A stretch of DNA of 64,000 bases from Dyadobacter fermentans DSM 18053. GTDB lineage: Bacteria > Bacteroidota > Bacteroidia > Cytophagales > Spirosomataceae. Shown one piece after another: positions 16,448-26,862 of this stretch. The stretch spans positions 3,596,001-3,660,000 of the forward strand of contig NC_013037.1 of the NCBI RefSeq assembly GCF_000023125.1, in the 5' to 3' direction. Within the stretch, counting starts at the first letter, position 1. Each line of letters opens with the position of its first letter. The notes under the pieces were generated by a model, which was not told the origin of the DNA, did not search any database, and was given only the letters and a program-made list of their open reading frames with translations. The position numbers and the translations under genes were made by a program.

Positions 16448-17575
16448 TTACTTAAATGCCTTGGCCTCGCGGATCACCGACCGGTATTCGGCTTTGCCAA
16501 GGCATTTTTTATAGTATTCCTTGGCCTTGGCCTTGTTACCCGCCCGGGCTGAAATGCGTGCGAGCCCCGCGTAGGCGAATGCGTGGTATTCCTTCGTGTA
16601 TTGGTCGTCGTGAGGGGTTTTGAGTGCCGCCAGGTATTCTTTCTGAGCCGCAGCATCGTTTTTCATGCTTTTCTCCTCCCAAATTCCCTGGAAAGTCCGC
16701 CAAGCAACCGGGAAAAAGCCCGTATGATGTTTACGCAAGACCTGAATGCCCTCCCCTGCTTCGTTATATTTACCCGAAAGCAGTTGTGACTCAATGTTTT
16801 TCATCAAAAAAATAGGATTGCGCGGGTATTGGTCTACAAGCCGCTCCATATACGGAACAGCCTTCTCCGGTTTGGCTTCGTATTTGAGGTAAATATGTGA
16901 AATGTAGTAGCACGATTCCGCTTTCGTGATCGTCCCCACTTTCGTTGCAGTATCAATCTGCTTCAAACCCAAAGCCTTATCACCATTCTTGAAAAATACC
17001 AGCAGCGGCTTCACAATCGGGTGCTCCTCGGGGTAAACCTCCACATAATAATTGTACATTCCCGAAGTGAAGTAGAACTCCGGGTTCTTATGCATTAGCT
17101 TAAAACCTTCCACAAACGCATTGTAAGCCTTTTTCCCCTCGCCCGCAGCGGCCATCATTTCGCCGCGATAGTTGTACATCATCGCCATGTAACCGCGCGC
17201 CACCATTGTGTAAAACACCGCCTCCGGGTCCAGGCTATTCTTACCGTAACGCTTATTGATCGCTTCCAGGCATTGATCCAGCTTTTGAATGTATTCCTTC
17301 GATTTCGTGGGGTTGTCTTTAATGGGCAGGTATTTCCAGTAGAGGATAAACGAGTCGAGAATGTAGGAAACCGGGTGGTTGGGGTACTTTTTCTCGACCT
17401 GATCGATGATATGCAGGGCGTCGTCGAATTCGTAATTGTAAATTTTGTCGAGGCTGTTTTGGATGCTTTTTAACGAAGCGGGGTCATTGAGTAATTGCGC
17501 ATTGGCCTGAAATGAGCACAGGGCAAAGAAAAACCCTATGCATAGGGAACGAAGTGTAATTTGCATGGCTCTCAA
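16448..17575 (-). CDS. Secreted TPR-like repeat protein
   Basis: A 375-residue exported protein (signal peptide 1-26, ending ANAQ). The rest is helical with degenerate tetratricopeptide repeats, for example YNYEFDDALHIIDQVEKKYPNHPVSYI at the N-terminus and AYAGLARISARAGNKAKAKEYYKKCL near the C-terminus. Such proteins are common scaffolds in the Bacteroidota periplasm. No catalytic motif is seen. It is convergent with the amidohydrolase gene (7 bp gap) and divergent from the M16 peptidase gene. Confidence 0.8.
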   Translation of the reverse strand: MRAMQITLRSLCIGFFFALCSFQANAQLLNDPASLKSIQNSLDKIYNYEFDDALHIIDQVEKKYPNHPVSYILDSFILYWKYLPIKDNPTKSKEYIQKLDQCLEAINKRYGKNSLDPEAVFYTMVARGYMAMMYNYRGEMMAAAGEGKKAYNAFVEGFKLMHKNPEFYFTSGMYNYYVEVYPEEHPIVKPLLVFFKNGDKALGLKQIDTATKVGTITKAESCYYISHIYLKYEAKPEKAVPYMERLVDQYPRNPIFLMKNIESQLLSGKYNEAGEGIQVLRKHHTGFFPVAWRTFQGIWEEKSMKNDAAAQKEYLAALKTPHDDQYTKEYHAFAYAGLARISARAGNKAKAKEYYKKCLGKAEYRSVIREAKAFK

Positions 17576-17703
17576 CTAAATTGGTTTGGTGGTGTCCCAG
17601 CTGAACAGTAGCTTTGTTTATAACCCATAATCAGGATCGCGGGTTTCGGTCGGCGGTTTTATTTTGGGCAAAATATAGCTATTCAACTTCCTTTTTTGAA
17701 CAT

Positions 17704-18945
17704 ATGATTCGTTACAAGCAGTTTACATTGGGCAATGGCCTTCGGGTATATGTGCACGAAGACTTTTCGACTCCCATGGCTGCGGTCAATATCTTGTACA
17801 ATGTCGGGTCGCGGGATGAAGACGAAGACCGCACCGGCTTCGCGCATCTGTTTGAGCATTTGATGTTTGGCGGTTCCAAACACATCCCCAGTTACGACAT
17901 TCCCGTCCAGAATGTGGGCGGCGAGAACAATGCATTCACTTCACCGGACATTACCAATTACTATATCACACTGCCCGCCGACAATGTAGAAACGGCGTTC
18001 TGGCTGGAATCCGACCGGATGCTGAGCCTCTCCTTCGACCCGAACGTGCTCGAAGTGCAGCGGAAAGTGGTGATCGAGGAGTTCAAACAAAGGTATCTCA
18101 ACCAGCCCTACGGCGATATGTGGCTCAAATTGCGGCCGCTTGCCTACAAAAAGCACCCTTACCGCTGGGCCACGATCGGAAAAGACATTGGTCACATCGA
18201 ACGTGCCACTATGGACGACGTGCAGGACTTTTTCTTCCGTTTTTACCGGCCCAATAATGCCGTGATGGTTGTGGCGGGCGCCGTAACCTTCGAAAAAGTG
18301 CAGGAACTCGCCGAAAAATGGTTTGGCAACATCCCTGCTGGTCCGGCTTATGTGCGTAACCTCCCGCAGGAGCCCGTGCAAACCGAGGCCAGGCACCTCG
18401 AAACCTCGGCATCCGTTCCGCTTAATTCACTCGTAAAGGTCTTTCACATGCCGGGCCGCTACGACGAGGGTTTTTACGCCGGCGACTTGCTGAGCGATGT
18501 CCTGGGCAGGGGGAAATCATCGCGGCTATATCAGAAACTCCTTAAAGAACGCGCCATGTTCAACAGCATCAGCGCAAGCATTATATCATCCCTCGATCCC
18601 GGATTGCTCATGATTAAGGGCAATCTGAATCCGGGCGTTTCGCTGGAAGATGCCGACGAGGCGGTAACCGAAATTTTGCAGGAAGTCATTGAAAACGGTG
18701 CTTTGGAAGAGGAAGTGACCAAGGTTAAAAACCAGTCGGAGGCCTCGCTGGCATTCTCGGAAGTGGAACTGCTCAACCGCGCCATGAACCTGGCTTTCGC
18801 CGCGAATGCGGGTAATGTGGAATGGGCCAATGCCGATGCGGAAATCATCCGTGCGCTCACGCCGACCGACATTCACAACGCCGCAAAAACCATCCTGAGG
18901 CCGGAAAATACATCGACGCTGTATTACAGAACAGAGGGAAAGTAA
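17704..18945 (+). CDS. M16 family zinc peptidase (pitrilysin-like)
   Basis: A 413-residue M16 peptidase with the inverted zinc motif HLFEH and a downstream acidic ligand in the ETAFWLESDRM region, so the active site is complete. The second half (about 180-400) is the pseudo-symmetric inactive domain (FFFRFYRPNNAVMVVAGAV, GRGKSSRLYQKLLKE). No signal peptide is present with the ATG at 17704; the open frame extends 90 bp further but has no homologous sequence. Likely a peptide-degrading or quality-control enzyme. A second M16 gene lies convergent just downstream. Confidence 0.92.
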   Translation: MIRYKQFTLGNGLRVYVHEDFSTPMAAVNILYNVGSRDEDEDRTGFAHLFEHLMFGGSKHIPSYDIPVQNVGGENNAFTSPDITNYYITLPADNVETAFWLESDRMLSLSFDPNVLEVQRKVVIEEFKQRYLNQPYGDMWLKLRPLAYKKHPYRWATIGKDIGHIERATMDDVQDFFFRFYRPNNAVMVVAGAVTFEKVQELAEKWFGNIPAGPAYVRNLPQEPVQTEARHLETSASVPLNSLVKVFHMPGRYDEGFYAGDLLSDVLGRGKSSRLYQKLLKERAMFNSISASIISSLDPGLLMIKGNLNPGVSLEDADEAVTEILQEVIENGALEEEVTKVKNQSEASLAFSEVELLNRAMNLAFAANAGNVEWANADAEIIRALTPTDIHNAAKTILRPENTSTLYYRTEGK

Positions 18946-18960
18946 ATATTGACATACAGA

Positions 18961-19000
18961 AAAGCCCTGCCGTTCAGCGAGAACCGGCAGGGCTTTTTTA
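18961..19000. terminator. Bidirectional terminator between the two M16 genes
   Basis: Stem GCCCTGCCG / CGGCAGGGC, flanked by AAA and TTTTTTT, with an 11-base loop. Confidence 0.88.
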
Positions 19001-19015
19001 TGGGTATTTCAACCG

Positions 19016-20308
19016 TTATTCCTCCGGGAGGAACGTGAGGTAACTGAAATTCTGCTCATTGAAAAGCTCGATGGCGATTTCCTGCAACTGGCTGGCAGTA
19101 ATCTGCTCGATTTCAGCGAAAATCTCCGGCAGCGAGTCGACCTTCCCGTTGTCGAGAATGCTCTTCGCCATCATCAGCATAAAACTCATATTGCTTTCCT
19201 CCGACATCGCGAGCTGGCCCATTAGCTGCACTTTGGTCTGATGCAACTGTAAAACCGACAAAGGCACCTCCCGGATCCGTCTTAACTCCTTATTGATCAG
19301 TGAAATACTCTTATTCAATTGCTTTTTCTCGGTACCGAAGAAGATGCCCATAAACCCGGTATCGAGGTAAGGCGTGTAGTTGGCTTCGATGGAATAGACA
19401 AAGCCATATTTCTCACGCAGCGACAGGTTGAACCGCGAGTTCATTCCCGGTCCGCCCAGCAAATTCACGAGCATGAAAAATGGCAACCGGCGCTCGTCGA
19501 GCAGCGAATAGGCGGGCTGGCCCATCGCGCATTGTGCCTGCTGGATCGGCCGCTCGCGTTCCTGCCGTACGGGCGTGTAAATGATCGGTGCATTCCGCTG
19601 GCGACTGGTATTTTTATGCGGCACGCCGCCCAGGTATTTCTCGGCAATGCGGATCACTTTCGAAAACGGCAGCCGGCTCACCGACGACACCACGATGCGC
19701 TCGGTGTCGATATTATGGTTGATAAATTCATACAAATGCTCCCGGCCGAAAGAGTTCACAGTTTCGGACGTGCCTAGGATATTGCTCCCTAATGCATGCT
19801 CGGGAAAAATGAGCTGATCGAAATCGTCCTGGATAGCGTCCTCAGGAGAATCAACATACATCGACATTTCTTCCAGGATCACATTCCGTTCCCGCTCAAT
19901 CTGCTTGTCGGGAAACACCGAATGGAATGTAATATCGGCCAGCAGATCCATCGCTTTATCGAAATGATCGTCGAGCACGGAGGCGTGAAAGCAGATTTTT
20001 TCTTTGGTCGTGTAGGCATTCAGCTCGCCGCCCACATTCTCCAACCGGTTGATCACGTGGTAGGAGCTCCGTTTTTCGGTGCCTTTGAAAGCCATATGTT
20101 CCCAGAAGTGCGCAAGGCCCTGCTGGTGCGGCAGTTCATCGCGACTGCCAATGTCGAGCATGATGCCGCAATGCGCTATTTGCGTGTAAGGAACCTGCTT
20201 ATGTGCAATGCGGATCCCGTTGGCCAGCGTGTGTATCTGATATTCTTCGGCTGTTGAAAGGGAGGATGCTTTGGGGTTGCCCCGTTTGCGGACATTGTTT
20301 CTCTTCAT
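19016..20308 (-). CDS. M16 family zinc peptidase
   Basis: Second M16 peptidase, 430 residues from the ATG at 20308 (a GTG 27 bp upstream is also open). It has HFWEHMAFKGT with the inverted zinc motif and a downstream LDDHFDKAMDLLADI segment with the third ligand region, followed by the usual C-terminal half (GGPGMNSRFNLSLREKYGFVYSIEANY). Many Bacteroidota carry M16 pairs in which one member lacks the motif; here both keep it. The N-terminus is basic (KRNNVRKRG) without a signal peptide. An exact TATTTTTG box on this strand at 20355-20362 could drive it. Confidence 0.9.
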   Translation of the reverse strand: MKRNNVRKRGNPKASSLSTAEEYQIHTLANGIRIAHKQVPYTQIAHCGIMLDIGSRDELPHQQGLAHFWEHMAFKGTEKRSSYHVINRLENVGGELNAYTTKEKICFHASVLDDHFDKAMDLLADITFHSVFPDKQIERERNVILEEMSMYVDSPEDAIQDDFDQLIFPEHALGSNILGTSETVNSFGREHLYEFINHNIDTERIVVSSVSRLPFSKVIRIAEKYLGGVPHKNTSRQRNAPIIYTPVRQERERPIQQAQCAMGQPAYSLLDERRLPFFMLVNLLGGPGMNSRFNLSLREKYGFVYSIEANYTPYLDTGFMGIFFGTEKKQLNKSISLINKELRRIREVPLSVLQLHQTKVQLMGQLAMSEESNMSFMLMMAKSILDNGKVDSLPEIFAEIEQITASQLQEIAIELFNEQNFSYLTFLPEE

Positions 20309-20398
20309 TCCTTTGTAACACAAAATAGCCACCAATAATTTTCGGTGGTATCCGCAAAAATACGGACTTTTGCCCGGAAACCCTTGCAGTTACACATT

Positions 20399-21517
20399 AT
20401 GCGCATCGGATTTGACGCCAAAAGAGCGTTTGCCAACAAAACAGGTCTCGGAAATTACAGCCGCTTTATTCTGAATGCATTAATGGTCCACGAGCCGGGC
20501 CACGAATACCTCGCCTATACGCCCAAAAACAGCCGGCACCTCTTCGACGAATACCCCGCCGGCTCGATCCGTTATCCCGAGGGTTTTATCGATCAGAAAC
20601 TTTCGGCATACTGGCGCTACGCACGCATTACCCGGCAATTAACGGCTGATAAAACGGACGTTTACCACGGCCTCAGCAACGAAATCCCGCAAGGATTGCA
20701 GCAGGCGGGCATTCGTTCGGTAGTAACCATCCACGACCTCATATTCGAACGGCTCCCGCATTTGTTCAAACCGATTGATCGCGCTATCTACCGGCACAAG
20801 TTCCAGTCGGCCTGCCGCCGTGCCGATGCCGTAGTAGCCGTAAGCGACCAGACGCGCCGCGATCTGATCGAGCTTTATGGGGTGGACGATTCGAAGATCG
20901 AGGTCATTTACCAGGACTGTAACCCGGTGTTTCAAACGCAGCTCGCATCCGCCGAACGGGACCGCATTTGTGCTGAGTATGGCATTAGCGGGCCATTTAT
21001 CCTCTGCGTAGGCACGCTGGAAGAGCGCAAGAACCAACACAGGCTGGTGGAAGCATTTGCACAACTAAAAAACCATGATTTCAAACTGGTACTGGTGGGG
21101 AAATCAACCGGCTATGTGCAAAAGATCAAAGAAACGATTCAGCGGCTGAAACTCGAAGGCCGGGTAATGCTGCTCCATGATGTTTCCACACCGCATTTAC
21201 CCGCATTGTACCAGGCCGCGGAAGTGTTTGCCTACATTTCTGTTTATGAGGGTTTTGGTATTCCAATTGTGGAAGCATTGCACAGCGGTACCGCGGTGCT
21301 GGCTGCAAAGGGCTCCTGCTTGGAAGAAGCGGGCGGCCCCGGAGGGCTTTATGCGGACCCCTATCAAACAGAAAACATCAGCGAACAGCTGCAAAAGCTG
21401 GTCACTGATGTTCATCTTCGGAATTCTTTATCGGCAGCCGGCCGGGCGCATGTGCAACAGTTTTCAGGAAAACACATTGCCGGGCAGCTTGTACAGCTTT
21501 ACAAAAGTATCAGCTGA
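20399..21517 (+). CDS. Glycosyltransferase family 4 (GT-B) protein
   Basis: A 372-residue retaining glycosyltransferase of the GT4 type. The N-terminal domain starts MRIGFDAKRAFANKTGLGNYSR with the donor/acceptor loop; the C-terminal domain has GTLEERKNQHRLVEAF and the nucleotide-sugar motif YEGFGIPIVEAL (E-x7-E). Probably transfers mannose or a similar sugar to a glycan or lipid carrier. The ATG at 20399 is preferred over the upstream open frame because it begins the conserved fold. It ends immediately before the convergent TPR gene. Confidence 0.9.
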   Translation: MRIGFDAKRAFANKTGLGNYSRFILNALMVHEPGHEYLAYTPKNSRHLFDEYPAGSIRYPEGFIDQKLSAYWRYARITRQLTADKTDVYHGLSNEIPQGLQQAGIRSVVTIHDLIFERLPHLFKPIDRAIYRHKFQSACRRADAVVAVSDQTRRDLIELYGVDDSKIEVIYQDCNPVFQTQLASAERDRICAEYGISGPFILCVGTLEERKNQHRLVEAFAQLKNHDFKLVLVGKSTGYVQKIKETIQRLKLEGRVMLLHDVSTPHLPALYQAAEVFAYISVYEGFGIPIVEALHSGTAVLAAKGSCLEEAGGPGGLYADPYQTENISEQLQKLVTDVHLRNSLSAAGRAHVQQFSGKHIAGQLVQLYKSIS

Positions 21518-22924
21518 TTATTTCTCGCGGTATTGTTCGATAATGCGGTACAATGCCTTTTGCTTTTCGAGATCTGGGAAAAAGTCGAAAAGCTGCTCGT
21601 GGCCGTCGTAATCGAGCGTCAAACCGATTTCGAGGTTTACCAATGCTTCGCGGTACTGACCGGCGTGGATCTGGTAAACGGCCATCCGGTAATACAAATC
21701 TGCCTCTTCCGACATTTCGTCGATCGCCGCCTGCAATAAGTCGCAAGCGCGGGCGTAGTTGCCTTGCTCAAACAGCACATACGACCATTTCAGCCAGATA
21801 TCCGGATTCGAAGGCTCGATTTCCGCTGCTTTTTCGAATGCTTCGAATGCCGAAACGACATTACCTACTTTGAACTCCGTTTCGGCTAATGCCAACCAGT
21901 AATCCGGGTTCAGTTCGGTGATCTGGATCGCTTTCCGCAGGAAACCTACGGCTTCATACCAACGGCCCAATTCACTGAAACAAATGCCGAGGCCGTACCA
22001 GCCATCGTCCCACTGGCTGTCCAGCTTCACGGTTTGGCGGTAGTATTTAATGGCTGTCTCAAATTCGCCCAGTTTCTCGTAGCAGGTACCCAGGCAGCAG
22101 CAGGTTTCCGGCTGATTGCCTTCCAGCTCGATCGCGCGCAGGTATTGCACTTTGGCATCCTCGAATTTTTCCAGGTTCATGTAGGAATTCCCGAGCTGGA
22201 AAAACGCCGAGGCGAAATCGTCCTTGATCAGCGTCGCGTATTCGTAGGCGTGCACGGCATCCTCGTGGCGTTCCAGTTTGCTGAAAGCAATGCCGAGGTT
22301 GTACCACGCGTGATGCGAGAACGGGTCACGATCGACGAGATCATTGTAATATCCTAAATGGCTTTCCAGCTGCCCTACCAGGTCGAGGCAATGGGCCAGT
22401 TCGTAAAGCGCATTCTCATTGTTCAGATTGTTGCGGAGCGAGCGTTTGTAATACTTGATCGCATCCTCATATTTGCCCCAGTTCTGGTAAGTCTGCCCGA
22501 TCTGAAAATAGATCTCATCCCGGTCCTCTACCCTTCCGAGCAGGTTTTCGAGGATTTCGATCGCCTCTTCATATTCACCCATCATATTGGCCACCGCCAC
22601 CTGCATGAATGAAATTTCGATGTCGCCGGGGTGAAAGAGCGATGCGCGTTCCAGAATTTCGAGGGCTGATTCGTGCTCGCCGCGGTTGGCGTGCAGCTGT
22701 ACCATGCTAAGCAGCAGGTCGAGCGAATAGGGGTAATCCGACAGTCCCATCTCACAGGCTTTAAACGCCTTTTCCCAATCCCCTTTTTCTATGTAATGTA
22801 CTGTAACCTTTTCGTAAGTATCCAAATCGAAAAAGGCCGGCTCGCTGGTTTTCAGCATTCTTTCGAACCTGAGCAGTGTCTCCTTCATATAATCCTTCCT
22901 TTCTCCGAAATTTTTCTCCATCAT
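21518..22924 (-). CDS. Cytoplasmic TPR protein
   Basis: A 468-residue protein made of about twelve tetratricopeptide repeats that run from residue ~30 to ~455; good copies are DEIYFQIGQTYQNWGKYEDAIKYY and PDYWLALAETEFKVGNVVSAFEAF. No signal peptide, membrane helix or catalytic motif. Probably a protein-protein interaction scaffold; it is widely seen in Bacteroidota as a housekeeping-like TPR protein of unknown job. The start is uncertain: MMEKNF at 22924 or MKETLL 36 bp later. The stop lies directly against the stop of the glycosyltransferase gene. Confidence 0.85.
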   Translation of the reverse strand: MMEKNFGERKDYMKETLLRFERMLKTSEPAFFDLDTYEKVTVHYIEKGDWEKAFKACEMGLSDYPYSLDLLLSMVQLHANRGEHESALEILERASLFHPGDIEISFMQVAVANMMGEYEEAIEILENLLGRVEDRDEIYFQIGQTYQNWGKYEDAIKYYKRSLRNNLNNENALYELAHCLDLVGQLESHLGYYNDLVDRDPFSHHAWYNLGIAFSKLERHEDAVHAYEYATLIKDDFASAFFQLGNSYMNLEKFEDAKVQYLRAIELEGNQPETCCCLGTCYEKLGEFETAIKYYRQTVKLDSQWDDGWYGLGICFSELGRWYEAVGFLRKAIQITELNPDYWLALAETEFKVGNVVSAFEAFEKAAEIEPSNPDIWLKWSYVLFEQGNYARACDLLQAAIDEMSEEADLYYRMAVYQIHAGQYREALVNLEIGLTLDYDGHEQLFDFFPDLEKQKALYRIIEQYREK

Positions 22925-23000
22925 ACGAACCGCTAGGTTAGAATCGAGGGCAAACGCACCACTATTAATGAAAGAAAGTTATAAAATAATTCCCCGGATT

Positions 23001-23999
23001 TCAAATCCTGCCGAGCAAACTTTCACTAATGCGGGACACCGTTTGCTCAACCGACTGAAATTGAAAATCTAATGCTTTCATGACTTTTCCATTGTCATAG
23101 GTTATTTTTCTGGCGGCCGATTGCGCTGTTTCTTTGGTAATCAGGGGCTTCGTTCCCAGCAACCACGTCCGCACCGCCTCCACACGCCAGATCACTCCTG
23201 CCAGGCCAGGCCCTACCTTGAATGAGGGCCGTTTACGGCGCATTTTATCCGCTATCATATTGAACAAATTATGATAAGAAATGCTCCCCGCATTGAGCAG
23301 ATACCGCTCGCCGCTGATATCCGACACGGCCAGCCGGAACACGATTTCGGCCACATCCTGCACGTCCACAACGTTTGCGATGCCTTCGGTATAAAATGGC
23401 TTTTCTCTATATACGTACCTGAAAATCTGTGTGCTGCTCTTGTCCCAATCGCCCTCGCCCAGGATGAGCGTCGGGTTCACGATCACCCCGCTGAGCCCTT
23501 CCGCAATGCCGCGCCACACTTCCAGCTCGGCCAAATGCTTGGTTTTGGCATACTCCGAATTCTCCGGCGAATCCTCCCAGCGCTGCTCCTCGTTCAGCAC
23601 CACGGCTTGTCCGGCGGTTTGCTTCCGCTTGTCGGGCCGGCCGATGGCGGCAATGCTGCTCACATGCACGAGCTTTTTGGTTTGGTATTTCAAACAGACG
23701 TTCACCACATTGGCGGTGCCTTCCTGGTTCACTTTGTACATCAATTTACGGTCGCGCGGCACGAACGACACCACCGCGGCGGTATGTACCACGTAATCCA
23801 CCTGCCCCACAGCCGCTTCCAGCGAAAGAATATCCAGAATATCGCCTTCGAGCCAGATCAGTTTCGGGTGCTCTTCGGCGAGCAGGCGCCTGTCCGCTCC
23901 CGGGCGCGTGAGGGCAAAAACTTCATGATTTTCAGACAGGAACCTCCGGGCTACCGCGCTGCCCACCAGGCCCGTCGCACCGGTAATGAGTACTTTCAT
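23001..23999 (-). CDS. NAD(P)-dependent epimerase/dehydratase family protein
   Basis: Extended short-chain dehydrogenase of 332 residues. The Rossmann motif GATGLVGSA starts at residue 7, the conserved VVHTAAVVSF follows, and the active-site YAKTK (Y-x3-K) lies near 155. The C-terminal substrate part is like that of dihydroflavonol-4-reductase or 3-beta-HSD types. Possible substrates are sugar nucleotides, aldehydes or ketones; the sequence does not decide. The ATG at 23999 is chosen because it begins the first beta strand. Confidence 0.88.
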   Translation of the reverse strand: MKVLITGATGLVGSAVARRFLSENHEVFALTRPGADRRLLAEEHPKLIWLEGDILDILSLEAAVGQVDYVVHTAAVVSFVPRDRKLMYKVNQEGTANVVNVCLKYQTKKLVHVSSIAAIGRPDKRKQTAGQAVVLNEEQRWEDSPENSEYAKTKHLAELEVWRGIAEGLSGVIVNPTLILGEGDWDKSSTQIFRYVYREKPFYTEGIANVVDVQDVAEIVFRLAVSDISGERYLLNAGSISYHNLFNMIADKMRRKRPSFKVGPGLAGVIWRVEAVRTWLLGTKPLITKETAQSAARKITYDNGKVMKALDFQFQSVEQTVSRISESLLGRI

Positions 24000-24074
24000 G
24001 TAAGCGAAACAAATTGTTTGGGTCAAAGTTCGTAGTAAAAAAGTAGTTTGTCACACCATTGCAAGCCTTTTTGC

Positions 24075-24082
24075 TAATTTTG
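24075..24082 (+). promoter_or_regulatory. -7 promoter element for metG
   Basis: TAATTTTG is an exact TAnnTTTG box; a transcript starting near 24089 would have a leader of about 58 nt before the metG ATG. TTG triplets occur upstream but not at the ideal spacing. Confidence 0.4.
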
Positions 24083-24146
24083 CGCTCCGGTTGCCCCGGC
24101 AGGGCACAGCACTGCCCCGATGATTGAACCAAATCCCTGAATTCAG

Positions 24147-26222
24147 ATGCCGATTTCAAATCCCAAAAGATATACCGTCACAGCAGCGCTGATCTACGCC
24201 AACGGCCCGATCCACATCGGCCATTTGGCGGGATGTTACGTTCCGGCGGACATTTACGTACGTTACCTGCGCTCTTCGGGCAAGGACGTCGCGTTCATCA
24301 GCGGTACCGACGAGCACGGCGTGCCCATCACCATCCGCGCTAAAAAGGAAGGTTTGACGCCCCAGCAGGTGGTGGATAAATATTACGAGCAGATCGACGC
24401 CTCGTTTAAGGCCCTGGGCATTTCTTTCGACATTTACTCCCGCACCAGCAAGCCTGTGCATCATGAAACGTCCCGCGAAATTTTTAGGGATTTGTATGAT
24501 AAAAAGGTGTTCATCGAGGAAACCACCGAGCAGTATTATGACGAAACCGCCCAGCAGTTCCTCGCCGACCGCTACATTGTAGGAACCTGCCCCGTTTGCG
24601 CTAATCCCAATGCATATGGCGACCAATGCGAACGCTGCGGCTCTACATTGAGCCCTCTGGAACTGAAAGACCCGCGCTCGACGCTCTCCGGCGCCAAGCC
24701 CGTTTTGAAGGCCACTAAAAACTGGTATCTGCCGCTGGACAAAATGCAGCCGGACATCGAAGCCTATGTGAACGGCCATTCCGAATGGAAAACCAACGTA
24801 TTCGGACAATGCCAGAGCTGGCTGAAAGACGGCCTCAAACCCCGCGCGATGACCCGCGACCTCGACTGGGGCATTAAAGTACCCGTAGAAGACACCGAGG
24901 GTAAAGTGTTATATGTCTGGTTTGAAGCGCCTATCGGCTACATTTCGGCGACCAAAGACTGGCTCATCCAGAAGAACGGCACCGACGAAGGCTGGAAAAA
25001 GTGGTGGCAGCCAGCCGCCGACGCATCCGAAGGCGAAACGAAGCTGGTGCATTTCATTGGAAAAGACAATATCGTTTTCCACTGCATCATCTTCCCGGCG
25101 ATGCTGATGGCCGAAGGCAATTACATCCTGGCCGATAATGTCCCTGCCAACGAATTCATGAACCTCGAAGGCGACAAAATATCGACCTCGCGCAACTGGG
25201 CCGTGTGGCTGCATGAATACCTCGAAGAACTTCCCGACAAGCAGGATGTGCTTCGCTACGTGCTCACCGCCAATGCGCCGGAAACAAAAGACAGCGAATT
25301 CACCTGGAAAGACTTCCAAACCCGCAACAATAGCGAGCTTGTGGGCATTTACGGCAACTTCATCAACCGCGCCGTGGTGCTTACCCAGAAGTTCTGCGAA
25401 GGCAAAGTACCGCAGCGCGGCGCATTGCAGGAAATTGACCAGGCTGCGCTAAAGGACCTGGCCGCATTCCCGCAAAAAATCGCCGATGCGATGGAAAACT
25501 ACCGTTTCCGCGAGGCATTAACCCTGATTATGGACCTGGCCAGAACCGGAAACAAATACCTGGCCGATACCCAGCCGTGGCACGTGATCAAGACCGATCC
25601 CGAGCGCGTGAACACGATTTTGAATATCGCATTGCAGATTTCAGCCACGCTTTCGATTGTTTCCGAGCCGGTATTGCCTTTTACGGCCGCGAAAATACAG
25701 GAGCAATTGGGGCTGTCGGGCAAAAACTGGCAAGATGCCGGCCATGCCGACCTCCTCACGCCCGGACAACCGGTGCTGGAAGGAAAGCTGCTTTTTGAAA
25801 AAATCGAAGACCATGTCATTGAAAAACAGATCCAGAAACTGCACGATGCAAAACGGTTGAATGAACTGGAAGGAAAAACAGTGGCGCCGGTGAAATCGGA
25901 AATTCAATATGATGATTTTTCGAAAATGGATATCCGCATTGCTACCATTCTCGAAGCCGAAAATGTGCCGAAGAGCAAGAAACTGCTGAAACTCCGCATC
26001 GACATTGGTTCGGAGCAGCGCACCGTGCTGAGCGGCATTTCCGAGCATTTCAAAGCGGAAGACGTGATCGGCAAAAAAGTGCTGTATCTGGCCAATCTTG
26101 CCCCGAGAAAGATGATGGGAATGGAGAGCCACGGGATGATTCTCATGGCCGAGGACCGCGACGGCAGCCTGGCGTTCGTGCAGCCGGGAAAAGATGTGTG
26201 GAACGGCGGGACCGTTAACTAG
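24147..26222 (+). CDS. metG: Methionine-tRNA ligase
   Basis: Class I aminoacyl-tRNA synthetase, 691 residues, which loads methionine on initiator and elongator tRNA. The HIGH motif is HIGH at 23-26; the zinc knuckle lies at about 147-165 (CPVC and CERC); the KMSKS-type loop is GDKISTS at about 341-347. The C-terminal ~110 residues form the EMAP/Arc1-type tRNA-binding domain ([20 protein letters not shown]), so this is the dimeric long form. A hairpin terminator follows. Confidence 0.97.
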   Translation: MPISNPKRYTVTAALIYANGPIHIGHLAGCYVPADIYVRYLRSSGKDVAFISGTDEHGVPITIRAKKEGLTPQQVVDKYYEQIDASFKALGISFDIYSRTSKPVHHETSREIFRDLYDKKVFIEETTEQYYDETAQQFLADRYIVGTCPVCANPNAYGDQCERCGSTLSPLELKDPRSTLSGAKPVLKATKNWYLPLDKMQPDIEAYVNGHSEWKTNVFGQCQSWLKDGLKPRAMTRDLDWGIKVPVEDTEGKVLYVWFEAPIGYISATKDWLIQKNGTDEGWKKWWQPAADASEGETKLVHFIGKDNIVFHCIIFPAMLMAEGNYILADNVPANEFMNLEGDKISTSRNWAVWLHEYLEELPDKQDVLRYVLTANAPETKDSEFTWKDFQTRNNSELVGIYGNFINRAVVLTQKFCEGKVPQRGALQEIDQAALKDLAAFPQKIADAMENYRFREALTLIMDLARTGNKYLADTQPWHVIKTDPERVNTILNIALQISATLSIVSEPVLPFTAAKIQEQLGLSGKNWQDAGHADLLTPGQPVLEGKLLFEKIEDHVIEKQIQKLHDAKRLNELEGKTVAPVKSEIQYDDFSKMDIRIATILEAENVPKSKKLLKLRIDIGSEQRTVLSGISEHFKAEDVIGKKVLYLANLAPRKMMGMESHGMILMAEDRDGSLAFVQPGKDVWNGGTVN

Positions 26223-26243
26223 TAGCACCGCAACGATGCGCCT

Positions 26244-26286
26244 GCCCTGCAAAAGTGTTTCGAAACGATTGCAGGGCTTCTTTTTT
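26244..26286 (+). terminator. Terminator after metG
   Basis: Stem GCCCTGCAA / TTGCAGGGC with a 16-base loop that is itself self-complementary (TTTCGAAA), followed by TTCTTTTTT. Confidence 0.85.
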
Positions 26287-26614
26287 ACTGAAACTCCCGC
26301 TTCACTGAATCGTAGATCGAATTTACCCGTTCTACCAGCGCCACGCACTCGGCATCGCTCAGGTGGTCGATCGTGTTGCTGACTGCGTTCGAAACGACCC
26401 GACCTTCTTCATTCACTTTGGCACCTTTCTGCTTGATCACCGACAGGATGCTCTCCCACTCGCCGACCAATCCGTCGGAAAAATACCTGGGTTCAATAAT
26501 GTTGAAATAGGCCGACTGGGATTTCAGTTTCTGCCTGAGTTTGGACTGGTCGCCTTGGAGCTCATTGACCAGCTTGGTTAGTTCAATAAATGCGAAGATG
26601 TTTGACTTTTTCAT
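26285..26614 (-). CDS. Small helical protein of unknown function
   Basis: A 109-residue soluble protein (start MKKSNIFAFIELTKLVNEL, ATG at 26614). It is predicted mostly helical with the pattern of a small helical bundle: a helix with LQGDQSKLRQKLKSQSAYF, then GEWESILSVIKQKGAKV and LSDAECVALVERVNSIYDSVKREF. I do not recognise a family. The open frame extends a further 68 codons upstream, but this part is Ser/Leu-rich with no coding character. It lies convergent to metG and shares its 3' end with the terminator T-run. Confidence 0.55.
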   Translation of the reverse strand: MKKSNIFAFIELTKLVNELQGDQSKLRQKLKSQSAYFNIIEPRYFSDGLVGEWESILSVIKQKGAKVNEEGRVVSNAVSNTIDHLSDAECVALVERVNSIYDSVKREFQ

Positions 26615-26814
26615 AACGTTGAGCATGAGGAGCAATAAGGTGTTCCAAATGCAAGATACAGATATGTAAGTCCTTTTCAGAGAAAGTGGGGAATCTTTAC
26701 TCAATCTTAATGCATTCTGTTGGACGGATGCAACCGATCCACAAATAAGTACTATACTTTCATGCAGCGTTGTAATGCGGTCACTTTCCAACGGCCCGGT
26801 GTGACCGACAGGCA

Positions 26815-26843
26815 ACAAAAAAGCCCGGCTTCCGCCAGGCTGT
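26815..26843 (-). terminator. Terminator after the Hsp20-like gene
   Basis: On the minus strand AGCCTGGC, loop GGAA, GCCGGGCT (one G-T pair), then six T residues. Confidence 0.75.
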
Positions 26844-26862
26844 ATGTGATGATTTCAGAATC